NCBI RefSeq assembly: GCF_040905785.1
Contig: NZ_JBBDQW010000077.1
Span: forward strand, 21,197-85,196
Length of the DNA stretch: 64,000 nt
DNA from: Tistlia sp040905785
GTDB lineage: Bacteria; Pseudomonadota; Alphaproteobacteria; Kiloniellales; DSM-21159
Reading direction: 5' to 3'
This document shows, in pieces, positions 8,662 through 19,663 of this stretch. Numbering within the stretch: position 1 is the stretch's first letter; the number at the start of each line of letters is the position of its first letter. The position numbers and the translations under genes are program-made. The notes under the pieces are model-generated. The model did not search any database, was not told the origin of the DNA, and saw only the letters and a list, made by a program, of their open reading frames with translations.

Positions 8662-9416
8662 GCCCTGAGCTGGCTTTCCAGCACCTGGCCCAGGAAGGCC
8701 AGCAGCTCGGTGCCCTGGGAGGGCTGGAAGTGCCCGGGCTGGCGCGAGCCGAGGGCGAGCAGGCTCGGCGGCGTGGCGCTGGAGACCTGCAGGCGGACCA
8801 GGGCCTGCGACTGCACGATGCCCGCGGTCGGGCCGAACAGTGAGGGGTCGCCCGGCAGCTCGGCCTCCAGCCGGATCGTCTTGCCCGGGCCGAGCAGCGC
8901 CGTGACCGCGCCGGGGGCGACGCGCAGCACGCCGCGTGTGCGCACCTCCGAGGGGCTGTCGATCGCCGGCTCGACGCAGATCGTCACGGCGTCGAGGTCG
9001 AGGATCGCGGTCAGGTCGGTGGCGACCGTCTCGATCAGGTGCTCGAAGGAGCGCGCGCTCAGCAGCGCCAGGGCGCCCTGTTGGGTCCGGCTCTGGGCGT
9101 GCTGGTTGCTGCGCAGGGTCAGCAGCAGGTCCTCGTGGCTGCGGCGCAGCGCCTCGTTCTCATGGCGCAGCCGCTCGACCATCGCCTGCTGCAGGTCGAC
9201 GACGCCGGGGCCGGCGGCGGCCACGGCGGGGCGCGCCGGCGCGCTCAGCACGTCGAGCAGGTCGGGCCGCTCGGCCAGGAAATCCGGGTGACGGCGCAGG
9301 TAGGCCGCGACCTGATCGTCGTCCACCGCCTGGCGGGCGAGCGGCTCGCCGGTTGCCGACGGCCTGGCCTCGGCCGATTTCTGCTCTGCCGCTGGATCGC
9401 GGCGGTTCTGCGTCAC
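8640..9416 (-). CDS. DUF484 family protein
   Basis: A 258-residue protein with the DUF484 layout: an N-terminal QVAAYLRRHPDFLAERPDLL segment, a coiled-coil (about residues 60-110, VERLRHENEALRRSHEDLL) and a GAF-like C-terminal domain ending near QSQLRAWLELPE. Function is unknown, but genetic linkage to xerC is conserved. The start is a GTG at 9416 preceded by GGGGAGAAG; no ATG gives a better fit. It is divergent from priA with about 50 bp between, so the two promoters must be compact or overlapping. Confidence 0.85.
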   Translation of the reverse strand: MTQNRRDPAAEQKSAEARPSATGEPLARQAVDDDQVAAYLRRHPDFLAERPDLLDVLSAPARPAVAAAGPGVVDLQQAMVERLRHENEALRRSHEDLLLTLRSNQHAQSRTQQGALALLSARSFEHLIETVATDLTAILDLDAVTICVEPAIDSPSEVRTRGVLRVAPGAVTALLGPGKTIRLEAELPGDPSLFGPTAGIVQSQALVRLQVSSATPPSLLALGSRQPGHFQPSQGTELLAFLGQVLESQLRAWLELPE

Positions 9417-9467
9417 AGACTTCTCCCCTTCTGCCGCGACTCCGAAGCTTCGCCTAGACTCTAACCC

Positions 9468-11741
9468 ATGGCTTGCCCCGGTGAAAGCACCGCCCCCGCG
9501 GCCGAGCGGGCGCCCGAGGCCGGCAGCAGCCTGCCGGTCCTGCTGCCGCTGCCCCTGGGCGGCAGCTACAGCTACCTGCCGTGGCCCCGGGACGGTGGCG
9601 GCGAACCGGAGCTGGCGCCCGGCGATCTCGTCGCGGTGCCGCTCGGCCGCCGGGAGACCTGGGGCGTCGTCTGGGACCACGAGATCGGCGCCGACGGCGG
9701 CCCCAGCGCGGCCGCGGCGCCCGACCCCGCGCGGCTGAAGCCGATCGGCGCGCGCCTGCCGGCGCCGCCGCTGCCCGCGGTCTCGCGCCGCTTCGTCGAG
9801 TGGGTCGCCGGCTACACGATGGCGGCGCCGGGCGCGGTGCTGCGCATGGTCGTCTCCGTGTCCTCGGCGCTGCAGCCGCCGCGGCCACGGCAGCTCGTCC
9901 GTGCCGCTTCGCCGCGCCCCGAGGGCCTGCGCCCGACGCCGCAGCGCCTTGCGGTCCTGGAGGCCGCCGCCGCGGGCGGCGCGCGGCCGGCCGGGGAACT
10001 GGCCCGCGCCGCCGGCGTGACCCCGGAGGTCGTGCGCAAGCTGATCGCGCTCGGCGCGCTGGAGAGCCTCGAGCTGCCGGCGCCGCCGGCCTTCGCGGCA
10101 CCGGACTGGCGTCGGCCGCCGGTCGACTTCTCTGCGGCCCAGGCGGCGGCGGCCGAGGTGCTGACCGGCAAGTTCGGGCGGGGCTTCTCGGTGACCCTGC
10201 TGGACGGCGTCACCGGCTCGGGCAAGACCGAGGTCTACCTGGAGGCCGTGGCGGCTGCCCTGGCGCGCGGCGAGCAGGCGCTGGTGCTGTTGCCGGAGAT
10301 CGCGCTCTCGGCGCAGTGGCTGGAGCGCTTCCGGCGGCGCTTCGGCGTGGCGCCGGCCGAATGGCACAGCGACCTCAATCCGACCCAGCGCCGGCGCACC
10401 TGGCGCGCCGTCGCCGAGGGCGAGGCGCGCGTCGTCGTCGGTGCCCGCTCGGCGCTCTTCCTGCCCTACCCCCGGCTCGGCGCGCTCGTCGTCGACGAGG
10501 AGCACGACGGTGCCTTCAAGCAGGAGGAGGGCGTGATCTACCACGCCCGCGACATGGCGGTGGTGCGTGCCCGGCTCGGCGAGATCCCGATCGTCCTCGC
10601 CTCGGCGACGCCTTCCCTGGAATCCCTGGTCAACGTCCAGGCCGGAAAGTACGGCGAGGTCCGCCTGCCCGACCGCCACGGCGGCGCGCTGCTGCCCGAG
10701 ATCGCCTCGATCGACCTGCGCGTCGAGAAGCCGGAGCGGCTTCCCGACGGCAACCCCGGCTGGCTGGCGCCGCCGCTCCGCGCGGCCCTGGCCGAGACCC
10801 TGGCCGCTGGCGAGCAGGGCCTGCTGTTCCTGAACCGCCGCGGCTATGCGCCGCTGACCCTCTGCGACGCCTGCGGCCACCGCCTGCAGTGCCCGAACTG
10901 CACCGCCTGGCTGGTCGAGCACCGCTTCCGCGGCCGGCTGTTCTGCCATCACTGCGGCTACGGCCGGCCGCTGCCGCCGGCCTGTCCGGCCTGCGGCGCC
11001 GAGGACAGCTGGCGGGCCTGCGGGCCCGGCGTCGAGCGGCTGCAGGAGGAGGCGCGGCTGCTGTTCCCCGAGGCGCGCATCGCGCTCGCCTCCTCAGACA
11101 CCCTGACCGGGCCGCGGGCCGCCAGCGAGCTGGTCGAGCGGCTGCGCGACCGCGAGATCGACCTCCTGGTCGGCACCCAGATCGTCGCCAAGGGCCACCA
11201 CTTCCCGCACCTGACCTGCGTCGGCGTCGTCGATGCCGACCTCGGCCTCGCCGGCGGCGACCTGCGCGCCCTGGAGCGGACCTGGCAGCTGCTCCAGCAG
11301 GTCGCCGGCCGCGCCGGCCGCGACCTGCTGCCCGGCCGCGTCTTCCTGCAGAGCCACGACCCCGAGCATCCGGTGCTGCGCGCTCTGGTCGCGGGCGACC
11401 GCGAGGGCTTCCTGGCCTACGAGACCGAGGAGCGGCGGCGCGGCAACAATCCGCCCTTCACGCGCCTTGCCGCGCTGATCCTGAGCGATCCCGACGCCCG
11501 CCGCCTCGACGATCTGGCCCGCAGCTTGGCCCGCGCCGCGCCACGCCGGGAGGGGCTGGAGGTCCTCGGGCCGACCGAGGCGCCGCTGGCGGTGATCCGC
11601 GGCCGCCACCGGCGCCGCTTCCTGGTCCGCGCGCGCCGCGACCTGCCGCTGCAGCGCCTGCTGCGCGCCTGGCTGGCGGCGGTCAAGGTGCCCTCGAGCG
11701 CCCGCCTGGCCGTCGACATCGACCCCTACTCCTTCTTCTAG
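9468..11741 (+). CDS. priA: Primosomal replication restart helicase PriA
   Basis: PriA (757 residues) reloads the replisome at stalled forks. An N-terminal DNA-binding domain (about 20-110) precedes the helicase core with Walker A DGVTGSGKTEVY, the DEEH box in VVDEEHDGAFKQEEG, SATPSLES, and later motifs LVGTQIVAKGHHFP and QVAGRAGR. The inserted zinc module has eight cysteines, from CDACGHRLQCPNC to ACPACG. Length is normal. It stands opposite the DUF484-xerC pair and converges on ddaH across an inverted repeat. Confidence 0.96.
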   Translation: MACPGESTAPAAERAPEAGSSLPVLLPLPLGGSYSYLPWPRDGGGEPELAPGDLVAVPLGRRETWGVVWDHEIGADGGPSAAAAPDPARLKPIGARLPAPPLPAVSRRFVEWVAGYTMAAPGAVLRMVVSVSSALQPPRPRQLVRAASPRPEGLRPTPQRLAVLEAAAAGGARPAGELARAAGVTPEVVRKLIALGALESLELPAPPAFAAPDWRRPPVDFSAAQAAAAEVLTGKFGRGFSVTLLDGVTGSGKTEVYLEAVAAALARGEQALVLLPEIALSAQWLERFRRRFGVAPAEWHSDLNPTQRRRTWRAVAEGEARVVVGARSALFLPYPRLGALVVDEEHDGAFKQEEGVIYHARDMAVVRARLGEIPIVLASATPSLESLVNVQAGKYGEVRLPDRHGGALLPEIASIDLRVEKPERLPDGNPGWLAPPLRAALAETLAAGEQGLLFLNRRGYAPLTLCDACGHRLQCPNCTAWLVEHRFRGRLFCHHCGYGRPLPPACPACGAEDSWRACGPGVERLQEEARLLFPEARIALASSDTLTGPRAASELVERLRDREIDLLVGTQIVAKGHHFPHLTCVGVVDADLGLAGGDLRALERTWQLLQQVAGRAGRDLLPGRVFLQSHDPEHPVLRALVAGDREGFLAYETEERRRGNNPPFTRLAALILSDPDARRLDDLARSLARAAPRREGLEVLGPTEAPLAVIRGRHRRRFLVRARRDLPLQRLLRAWLAAVKVPSSARLAVDIDPYSFF

Positions 11742-11778
11742 GGCCGCCGGATCGGCGCCAGGCGCTCCCACGCTGGCA

Positions 11779-11818
11779 TGGTTCGCCCTTCACTCTGAGC
11801 TTGTCGAAGGGCGAACCA
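11779..11818. terminator. Inverted repeat between convergent priA and ddaH
   Basis: Perfect 13-bp arms (TGGTTCGCCCTTC and GAAGGGCGAACCA) flank a 14-base loop containing CTGAGCTTGTC. The position between converging stop codons fits a bidirectional transcription end, although there is no long U-run. The loop and inner arms match the dispersed CCCTTCGACAAGCTCAG-type repeat also present near 3657-3855, so it may be a repeat that doubles as a terminator. Confidence 0.55.
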
Positions 11819-11862
11819 CGAAGCGCGAGCTGCACCTCCGCATCCAAGAGAGCAGGTCGCCC

Positions 11863-12693
11863 CTACCCCGAGAAGCGCAGAGAGAGGCAGGAGAGGCCGC
11901 CGTCGAGCTTGGCCGCCTCGGAGAGGTCGAGGACGGCGAGATCGTAGCCCGCGGCCGCCAGCCGCTCGGCGGTGCGCGGGAAGCCTGCGGCCAGGAAGAC
12001 CCGGTCGTTGACCCGGATCGCGTTGGCCGCCGCCGCCTCGCCCGCGGCGGTCTCGATCACCCGGTAGCCGGCAAAGCAGCCGCTGGCGGCGAGACGCGGC
12101 GTCGCCAGCACCGTCTCCCCTCCGAGGGTCGCGCAGTCGCTCTTCAGGTGCAGCACGCCCGGCGGCGTGCCGGTGCGGCGCAGCGCGTAGCCGTAAGGCG
12201 CCAGCACCCGGGCCAGGGCCTCGGCGCCGGCGGCGTCGCTGCGCGCCGACAGCCCGACCAGGATCTCGCGGTCGGTGACCAGGATGTCGCCGCCGTCGAT
12301 CCTGGCGGCCTCGGGGAGGTCCAGCACGTCGGGGAAGGCCGCCTCCAGGTCCGGCCGCAGCGCCGCCGCCTCGCCGCGCCGGCTCGGCGCCCCGGGCCGC
12401 AGCGCGACCGCGAGGCCGGGCAGGCAGAGCGCCGCGTCCTCGACAAAGACGCTGTCGGGGTAGTCGTCCAGCGGCGGCAGCAGGGTCACGGCGAGCCCGG
12501 CGGCCTCGAGCGCGGCGCGGTAATCGGCGTGCTGTCGCTCGAAGCGGACGAGGTCGGGGTCGCCGAGGTCCTCGGCGCGCAGGCCGCGGGCGATCGTGGC
12601 GGCGGGCCGCCGGAGAATCGCGCGGGTGAAGCGGCAGGACAGGCCGGGGCGCAGGGCCGGTGCGGCGGCACTCGGTGTTGTGGCGAAGGACAT
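11863..12693 (-). CDS. ddaH: Dimethylarginine dimethylaminohydrolase (arginine deiminase superfamily)
   Basis: A 276-residue guanidino-group hydrolase predicted to turn dimethylarginine into citrulline and dimethylamine. DDAH-type marks are the N-terminal FTRAILRRPA strand, DDYPDSVFVEDAAL, RIDGGDIL, the catalytic His segment LHLKSDCATLG and the nucleophilic Cys in GGLSCLSLRF at the very C-terminus. All expected catalytic positions are present. The start at 12693 removes a long arginine-rich antisense-like extension. It is divergent from the atp operon across about 330 bp. Confidence 0.85.
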   Translation of the reverse strand: MSFATTPSAAAPALRPGLSCRFTRAILRRPAATIARGLRAEDLGDPDLVRFERQHADYRAALEAAGLAVTLLPPLDDYPDSVFVEDAALCLPGLAVALRPGAPSRRGEAAALRPDLEAAFPDVLDLPEAARIDGGDILVTDREILVGLSARSDAAGAEALARVLAPYGYALRRTGTPPGVLHLKSDCATLGGETVLATPRLAASGCFAGYRVIETAAGEAAAANAIRVNDRVFLAAGFPRTAERLAAAGYDLAVLDLSEAAKLDGGLSCLSLRFSG

Positions 12694-13025
12694 CGCGCGG
12701 CGGCTCCGCAAGGTGTACACGCCTGCCAGACTAGCCTGGGCGGCAGGCCGCCGCGAGCCTCGATAGCCGACGTGGCGGCGGGCGCCGGGCGCACCGCTGG
12801 CGCTGCCTCGGCGAGACTTGCCGCGCTGCAGCGAAAGGCCGATTTTCCGCGGGCGAGTCGGCTTGCAGTGGGTGGGGGGCTGTGTTACCAAGCGCCGCCT
12901 TCGGCCGGGAGCCGCCGCGCGCGAGCCCTCGCGCTGCCGCGTTCCCGAAGGGCCTGAGGCGCCATTCCGACGATCCCTGTGTTCTGCGGTGGGTCGGTCA
13001 GCGGTTCGAGGGAGAGGCAAGGGGT
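12694..13025. other. 332-bp leader between ddaH and the atp operon
   Basis: No gene is supported here; open frames in this interval have arginine/alanine-rich noise composition. It should hold the divergent ddaH and atpH promoters. One sigma70-like candidate for the atp side is TTGCAG at 12863-12868 with TACCAA at 12886-12891 (17-base spacing), next to a run of G residues. That match is weak and not unique. Confidence 0.4.
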
Positions 13026-13585
13026 TTGGCAGGCGAGGACTCACCTGTAGGCGGCCTGGCGAAGCGCTATGCGACGGCGCTCATCGAGCTCGCCGACCAG
13101 GCCAAGAAGCTGGACGCGGTCGCCGAGGATCTGCGCGGCCTCTCCGGCCTGATCGAGGAGAGCGCGGACCTGCGCAGACTGCTGCGCAGTCCGCTCTACG
13201 ATCGCGACGAGCAGATCGCCGCGATGGGCGAGGTACTGAGCCGCGCCGGGGTCGACGATCTGACCCGCCGCTTCGTCCTGGTCGTCGCCGGCAACCGCCG
13301 CCTGTTCGCGCTGCCGGGCATGATCGACGGCTACCTCGCCGAGTTGGCGCGCCGGCGCGGCGAGGTCACGGCCAAGGTCAGCGCCGCGCGCGAGCTCGAC
13401 AAGGCCCAGCTCAAGACGCTCCAGCAGGCGATCGACAAGGTCGTCGGCGGCACGGCGAAAATCGAATTGAAGGTTGATCCTGCCCTGCTCGGCGGTCTCG
13501 TCGTCAGGGTCGGCAGCCGAATGATCGACGGCTCTCTCAAGGGCAAGCTCGATCGTCTCCAGTTGGCGATGAAAGGGGCTCAGTG

Positions 13586-13586
<1 letters not shown>
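13026..13586 (+). CDS. atpH: F1F0 ATP synthase subunit delta
   Basis: A 186-residue delta (OSCP) subunit, the stalk protein linking F1 to the F0 b subunits. Family marks are GGLAKRYATALIELADQ at the start and the C-terminal ELKVDPALLGGLVVRVGSRMIDGSLKGKL, too long to be chance. The start is taken as TTG at 13026 (LAGEDSPVGG), just after GAGGGAGAGGCAAGG, because homologues begin at this point and no ATG is nearby. The stop overlaps the atpA ATG by one base (TGATG). It opens an atpHAGDC operon; F0 genes are not here, as is usual in alphaproteobacteria. Confidence 0.93.
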
Positions 13587-15115
<1,529 letters not shown>

Positions 15116-15175
15116 GGCGCCCGGTGAGCGCTTTGCGAAGCGAGAGTCGCACGGATAGGGACCTGTTGAGGCGTC

Positions 15176-16063
15176 ATGGCTAGCCTTAAGGAACTGCGCA
15201 ACCGCATCGGCAGCGTCAAGAACACGCAGAAGATCACCTCTGCGATGAAGATGGTGGCTGCCGCCAAGCTGCGCCGGGCCCAGGAGCAGGCCGAGGCCTC
15301 GCGCCCCTATGCCGAGCGGATGGACCGCATGCTCGGCTCGCTGGCGGCGGCGGACCGCAACACGCCGGGCGGGCCGGCGCTGCTCGCCGGCACCGGCTCC
15401 GAGCAGGTCCAGCTGGTCGTCGTGGCGACCGCCGACCGCGGCCTCTGCGGCGCCTTCAACTCCTCGATCGTGCGTGAGGCTCGCCGCTTCATCGACCAGA
15501 AGCTGGCCGAGGGCAAGGAGGTCAAGATCCTCTGCATCGGCCGCAAGGGCCGCGACCAGCTGCGCCGCGCCCATGCCAAGCGGATCGTCGACACCCTCGA
15601 GGACGTCTCCAAGCCGCGCCCGAGCTACGAGCGGGCCGACGAGATCGGCCGGCGGATGCTGGCGATGCTGGACAACGGCGAATTCGACGTGGCGACGCTG
15701 TTCTATGCCCGCTTCAAGTCGGCGATCAGCCAGATCGTCACGCGCCAGCAGCTGATCCCCTTCGCCCCCGACGAGGCCGCGGACGAGGCGGCCGAGGCGG
15801 CGCCCGGGCTGGTCTACGACTACGAGCCCGAGCAGGGCGAGATCCTGCAGCAGCTGCTGCCCCGGAACCTCTCGGTGCAGCTCTATCGGGGCCTGCTGGA
15901 GAACGCGGCGAGCGAGCACGGCGCGCGGATGAGCGCCATGGACAGCGCCACCCGCAACGCCGGCGAGATGATCAAGCGCCTGACCCAGGTCTACAACCGG
16001 ACCCGCCAGGCGGCGATCACCAAGGAGCTGATCGAGATCATCTCCGCCAAGGAAGCGATGTAG
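15176..16063 (+). CDS. atpG: F1F0 ATP synthase subunit gamma
   Basis: The 295-residue gamma subunit is the rotor shaft of F1. It starts MASLKELRNRIGSVKNTQKI and ends with the matching C-terminal helix, where the family signature ITKELIEIISAKEAM lies. The central part, VVATADRGLCGAFNSSIV, is diagnostic. It sits 60 bp after atpA and 72 bp before atpD in the same operon. Confidence 0.97.
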   Translation: MASLKELRNRIGSVKNTQKITSAMKMVAAAKLRRAQEQAEASRPYAERMDRMLGSLAAADRNTPGGPALLAGTGSEQVQLVVVATADRGLCGAFNSSIVREARRFIDQKLAEGKEVKILCIGRKGRDQLRRAHAKRIVDTLEDVSKPRPSYERADEIGRRMLAMLDNGEFDVATLFYARFKSAISQIVTRQQLIPFAPDEAADEAAEAAPGLVYDYEPEQGEILQQLLPRNLSVQLYRGLLENAASEHGARMSAMDSATRNAGEMIKRLTQVYNRTRQAAITKELIEIISAKEAM

Positions 16064-16135
16064 TGCGGCGCTGCGGCGCCCCGGCCGGCGCACAGCCGAG
16101 CCGAAGGACGAATGACGCGAAGGAGTTCGCATAAG

Positions 16136-17572
<1,437 letters not shown>

Positions 17573-17593
17573 GGCCAGCAGGGGACCTTGATC

Positions 17594-18004
17594 ATGGCCG
17601 AAACGGTCGCATTCGAGCTGGTGTCGCCCGAGGAGCTGCTGTTGTCCGAGGACGTCGCCATGGTGGTCGTGCCGGGCGAGGAGGGCGACTTCGGCGTCCT
17701 GCCGCGCCACGCGCCGCTGATCTCGAGCGTCCGGGCCGGGGTGATCTCGGTCTACAAGAACGAGCGCCATACGCTCAGCGAGCGGATCTTCGTCGCCGGC
17801 GGCTTCGCCGAGGTGACGGCGGAGCGCTGCACGGTGCTGGCCGAGCTGGCGGTGCCCGTCGACAGGATCGACCGCGCCGAGACCGAGCAGCGCCTGAAGG
17901 ACGCCCGCGAGGATCTGGCCGACGCCAGGGACGAGACGGCCCGCACCGCCGCACGGCGGGAGATCTCGCTGCGCGAGACCATGCTCAAGATCGCCGGCTC
18001 CTGA
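17594..18004 (+). CDS. atpC: F1F0 ATP synthase subunit epsilon
   Basis: The 136-residue epsilon subunit regulates ATP hydrolysis. The beta-sandwich N-terminal domain is clear (FELVSPEELLLSEDVAMVVV, GEEGDFGVLPRHAPLI), followed by a shorter C-terminal helical hairpin with TEQRLKDAREDLADA. The ATG at 17594 follows AGGGGACC; a TTG two codons earlier is less likely. It is the last gene of the operon and is followed at once by a hairpin. Confidence 0.95.
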   Translation: MAETVAFELVSPEELLLSEDVAMVVVPGEEGDFGVLPRHAPLISSVRAGVISVYKNERHTLSERIFVAGGFAEVTAERCTVLAELAVPVDRIDRAETEQRLKDAREDLADARDETARTAARREISLRETMLKIAGS

Positions 18005-18006
18005 AG

Positions 18007-18024
18007 ACCGGCCTTCGGGTCGGT
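18007..18024 (+). terminator. Hairpin after atpC
   Basis: ACCGGCC and GGTCGGT form a seven-base-pair stem (one G-U pair) closed by a stable TTCG tetraloop, starting three bases after the atpC stop. There is no U-run behind it, so it may protect the mRNA 3' end or be a weak terminator. Confidence 0.4.
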
Positions 18025-18258
18025 TCGGGGTTCGGTCCCGGGGCCGCGCGAGGGCGCCTGCTTCCTTTCGGCCGCATTTCTTCTTAATATTACCCTAAGG
18101 GCGGGCGAGTCGGAGGGCCGGTGCACGCCTTTCGCATGGGGCGCCGCCTTGCGGGGCGCCCGGCCGCAACCTACATCTCGTCCCCCGCGTTGGGGAAACG
18201 CCGTGCCCGCCCCGCTCGGGGCGGCAGGGCGAACCGGAGAGGGAAGGGCAAGCAAGCG

Positions 18259-19092
18259 ATGTCCCGCAAGCACTGGACGCTTGACGACATTCCGTGGGAC
18301 CGCTTCGACCCCAGCAAGGTCGACGGGGAGCTGCTGAAGATCGTCAAGGCGGCGAGTCTGGTCGAGTACAACGGCGAAGACTACGCCGAATATCTCTGCA
18401 ACGTGTTCGGCGACGATCCGGAGTTTCAAGGCGAGGCCAAGCGCTGGGCCGCCGAGGAGGTCCAGCATGGCGAGGCGCTCGGCCGCTGGGCGACGCTGGC
18501 CGATCCCGACTGGGACTTCGCGGCCGCGGTGCAGCGCTTCCGCGACGGCTACAGCATCTCGGTCGATGCCACCGAATCCGTGCGTGGCTCGCGCGCCGGC
18601 GAGCTGGTCGCCCGCTGCATCGTCGAGGTCGGCACCTCGAGCTACTACGGCTCGCTCGGCGAGGCCTGTGAAGAGCCGGTGCTGCGGGCGGTCTGCCAGC
18701 GCGTCGCGGCCGATGAGCTGCGCCACTACAAGCTCTTCTACGACCACCTGAAGCGCTACCTCGACATGGAGAACATCAGCCGGCTGCGCCGCCTGCTGAT
18801 CGCGCTCGGGCGGATGCGCGAGAGCGAGGACGACGAGCTGTCCTATGCGTACTACGCCGCCAACGCGGCCGAGGGCGAGCCCTACGACCGCAAGCGCTGG
18901 TCGGATGCCTACATGGGCCGGGCCTACCGCATCTACCGCCGCAAGTACGTCGACCGGGCGACCTCCATGACCCTCAAGGCCGCCGGCCTCGATCCCCAGA
19001 GCCGCCTCGCCGACTGGATGTCGCGCGGCGCCTTCTGGATGATGAAGAGCCGCGCGCAGCGGCTGCCCGAGGACGACGGCGTCGCGGCCTGA
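18259..19092 (+). CDS. Ferritin-like diiron protein (acyl-ACP desaturase-like)
   Basis: A 277-residue helical protein with two carboxylate-bridged diiron signatures: AAEEVQHGEALGRW (ExxH type) and AADELRHYKLFYDH (ExxH), preceded by the single glutamates in LVEYNGEDYAEY and RCIVEVGTSSYY. The layout fits the ferritin-like superfamily, closest in feel to bacterial acyl-ACP desaturase/rubrerythrin-type proteins. No transmembrane segment precedes the first site. The substrate is not known. The start at 18259 was chosen for the conserved-looking KHWTLDDIPWDRFDP opening. It follows the atp operon after about 250 bp of leader. Confidence 0.65.
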   Translation: MSRKHWTLDDIPWDRFDPSKVDGELLKIVKAASLVEYNGEDYAEYLCNVFGDDPEFQGEAKRWAAEEVQHGEALGRWATLADPDWDFAAAVQRFRDGYSISVDATESVRGSRAGELVARCIVEVGTSSYYGSLGEACEEPVLRAVCQRVAADELRHYKLFYDHLKRYLDMENISRLRRLLIALGRMRESEDDELSYAYYAANAAEGEPYDRKRWSDAYMGRAYRIYRRKYVDRATSMTLKAAGLDPQSRLADWMSRGAFWMMKSRAQRLPEDDGVAA

Positions 19093-19133
19093 CCGCGCTC
19101 CGCTTGTCGGATAGGGGCAGGCGTCGCTCGGCG

Positions 19134-19655
19134 TCAGCGCTCGATCAGCGGCGCGAACTCCTCGACGATCCGGCGGTACAGGCCGATCTTGAAGGGCACG
19201 ATCAGCGCCGGCACCTCCTGCAGGGGGGACCAGCGCCAGGCCGTGAACTCCTGGTCCGGCCCGAAGATGTCGATCTCGCTCTCGGCTCCGAGGAAGCGCA
19301 TCGCGAACCACTTCTGCCGCTGGCCCCGATAGCGCCCGCCCCACAGCTTGGGCACCAGGTCGAGCGGCAGGTCGTAGTCGAGCCAGTCGCGGCTCTCGGC
19401 GAGCAGCTCGACCGTGGTCACGCCCGTCTCCTCGCGCAACTCCCGGCGGGCGGCCGGTAGGGGCCCCTCCTCGGCATCGATGCCGCCCTGTGGCATCTGC
19501 CAGGCCGTCGTGCGCATGTCGGCGCGCTGGGCGACGAAGACGCGGTTCCGGCGATCCAGCAGCATGATGCCGACTCCCAGCCGGTAGGGCAGGCGCTCGG
19601 CCTGCTCGCGGGTCAGGTTGGCTTCGGCGGTCGGATCGTAGCTCGTATGGCCCAT
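19134..19655 (-). CDS. rppH: RNA pyrophosphohydrolase (Nudix)
   Basis: RppH (173 residues) removes pyrophosphate from mRNA 5' ends and starts decay. It begins its Nudix fold with LPYRLGVGIMLLDRRNRVFVAQRAD, carries WQMPQGGIDAEEG and the metal-binding helix RRELREETGV, and ends with the family-typical EVPALIVPFKIGLYRRIVEEF. The start at 19655 sits eight bases after the yibQ stop, so they are likely cotranscribed with ctpA and envC. Confidence 0.95.
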   Translation of the reverse strand: MGHTSYDPTAEANLTREQAERLPYRLGVGIMLLDRRNRVFVAQRADMRTTAWQMPQGGIDAEEGPLPAARRELREETGVTTVELLAESRDWLDYDLPLDLVPKLWGGRYRGQRQKWFAMRFLGAESEIDIFGPDQEFTAWRWSPLQEVPALIVPFKIGLYRRIVEEFAPLIER

Positions 19656-19663
19656 GGCTTGCC

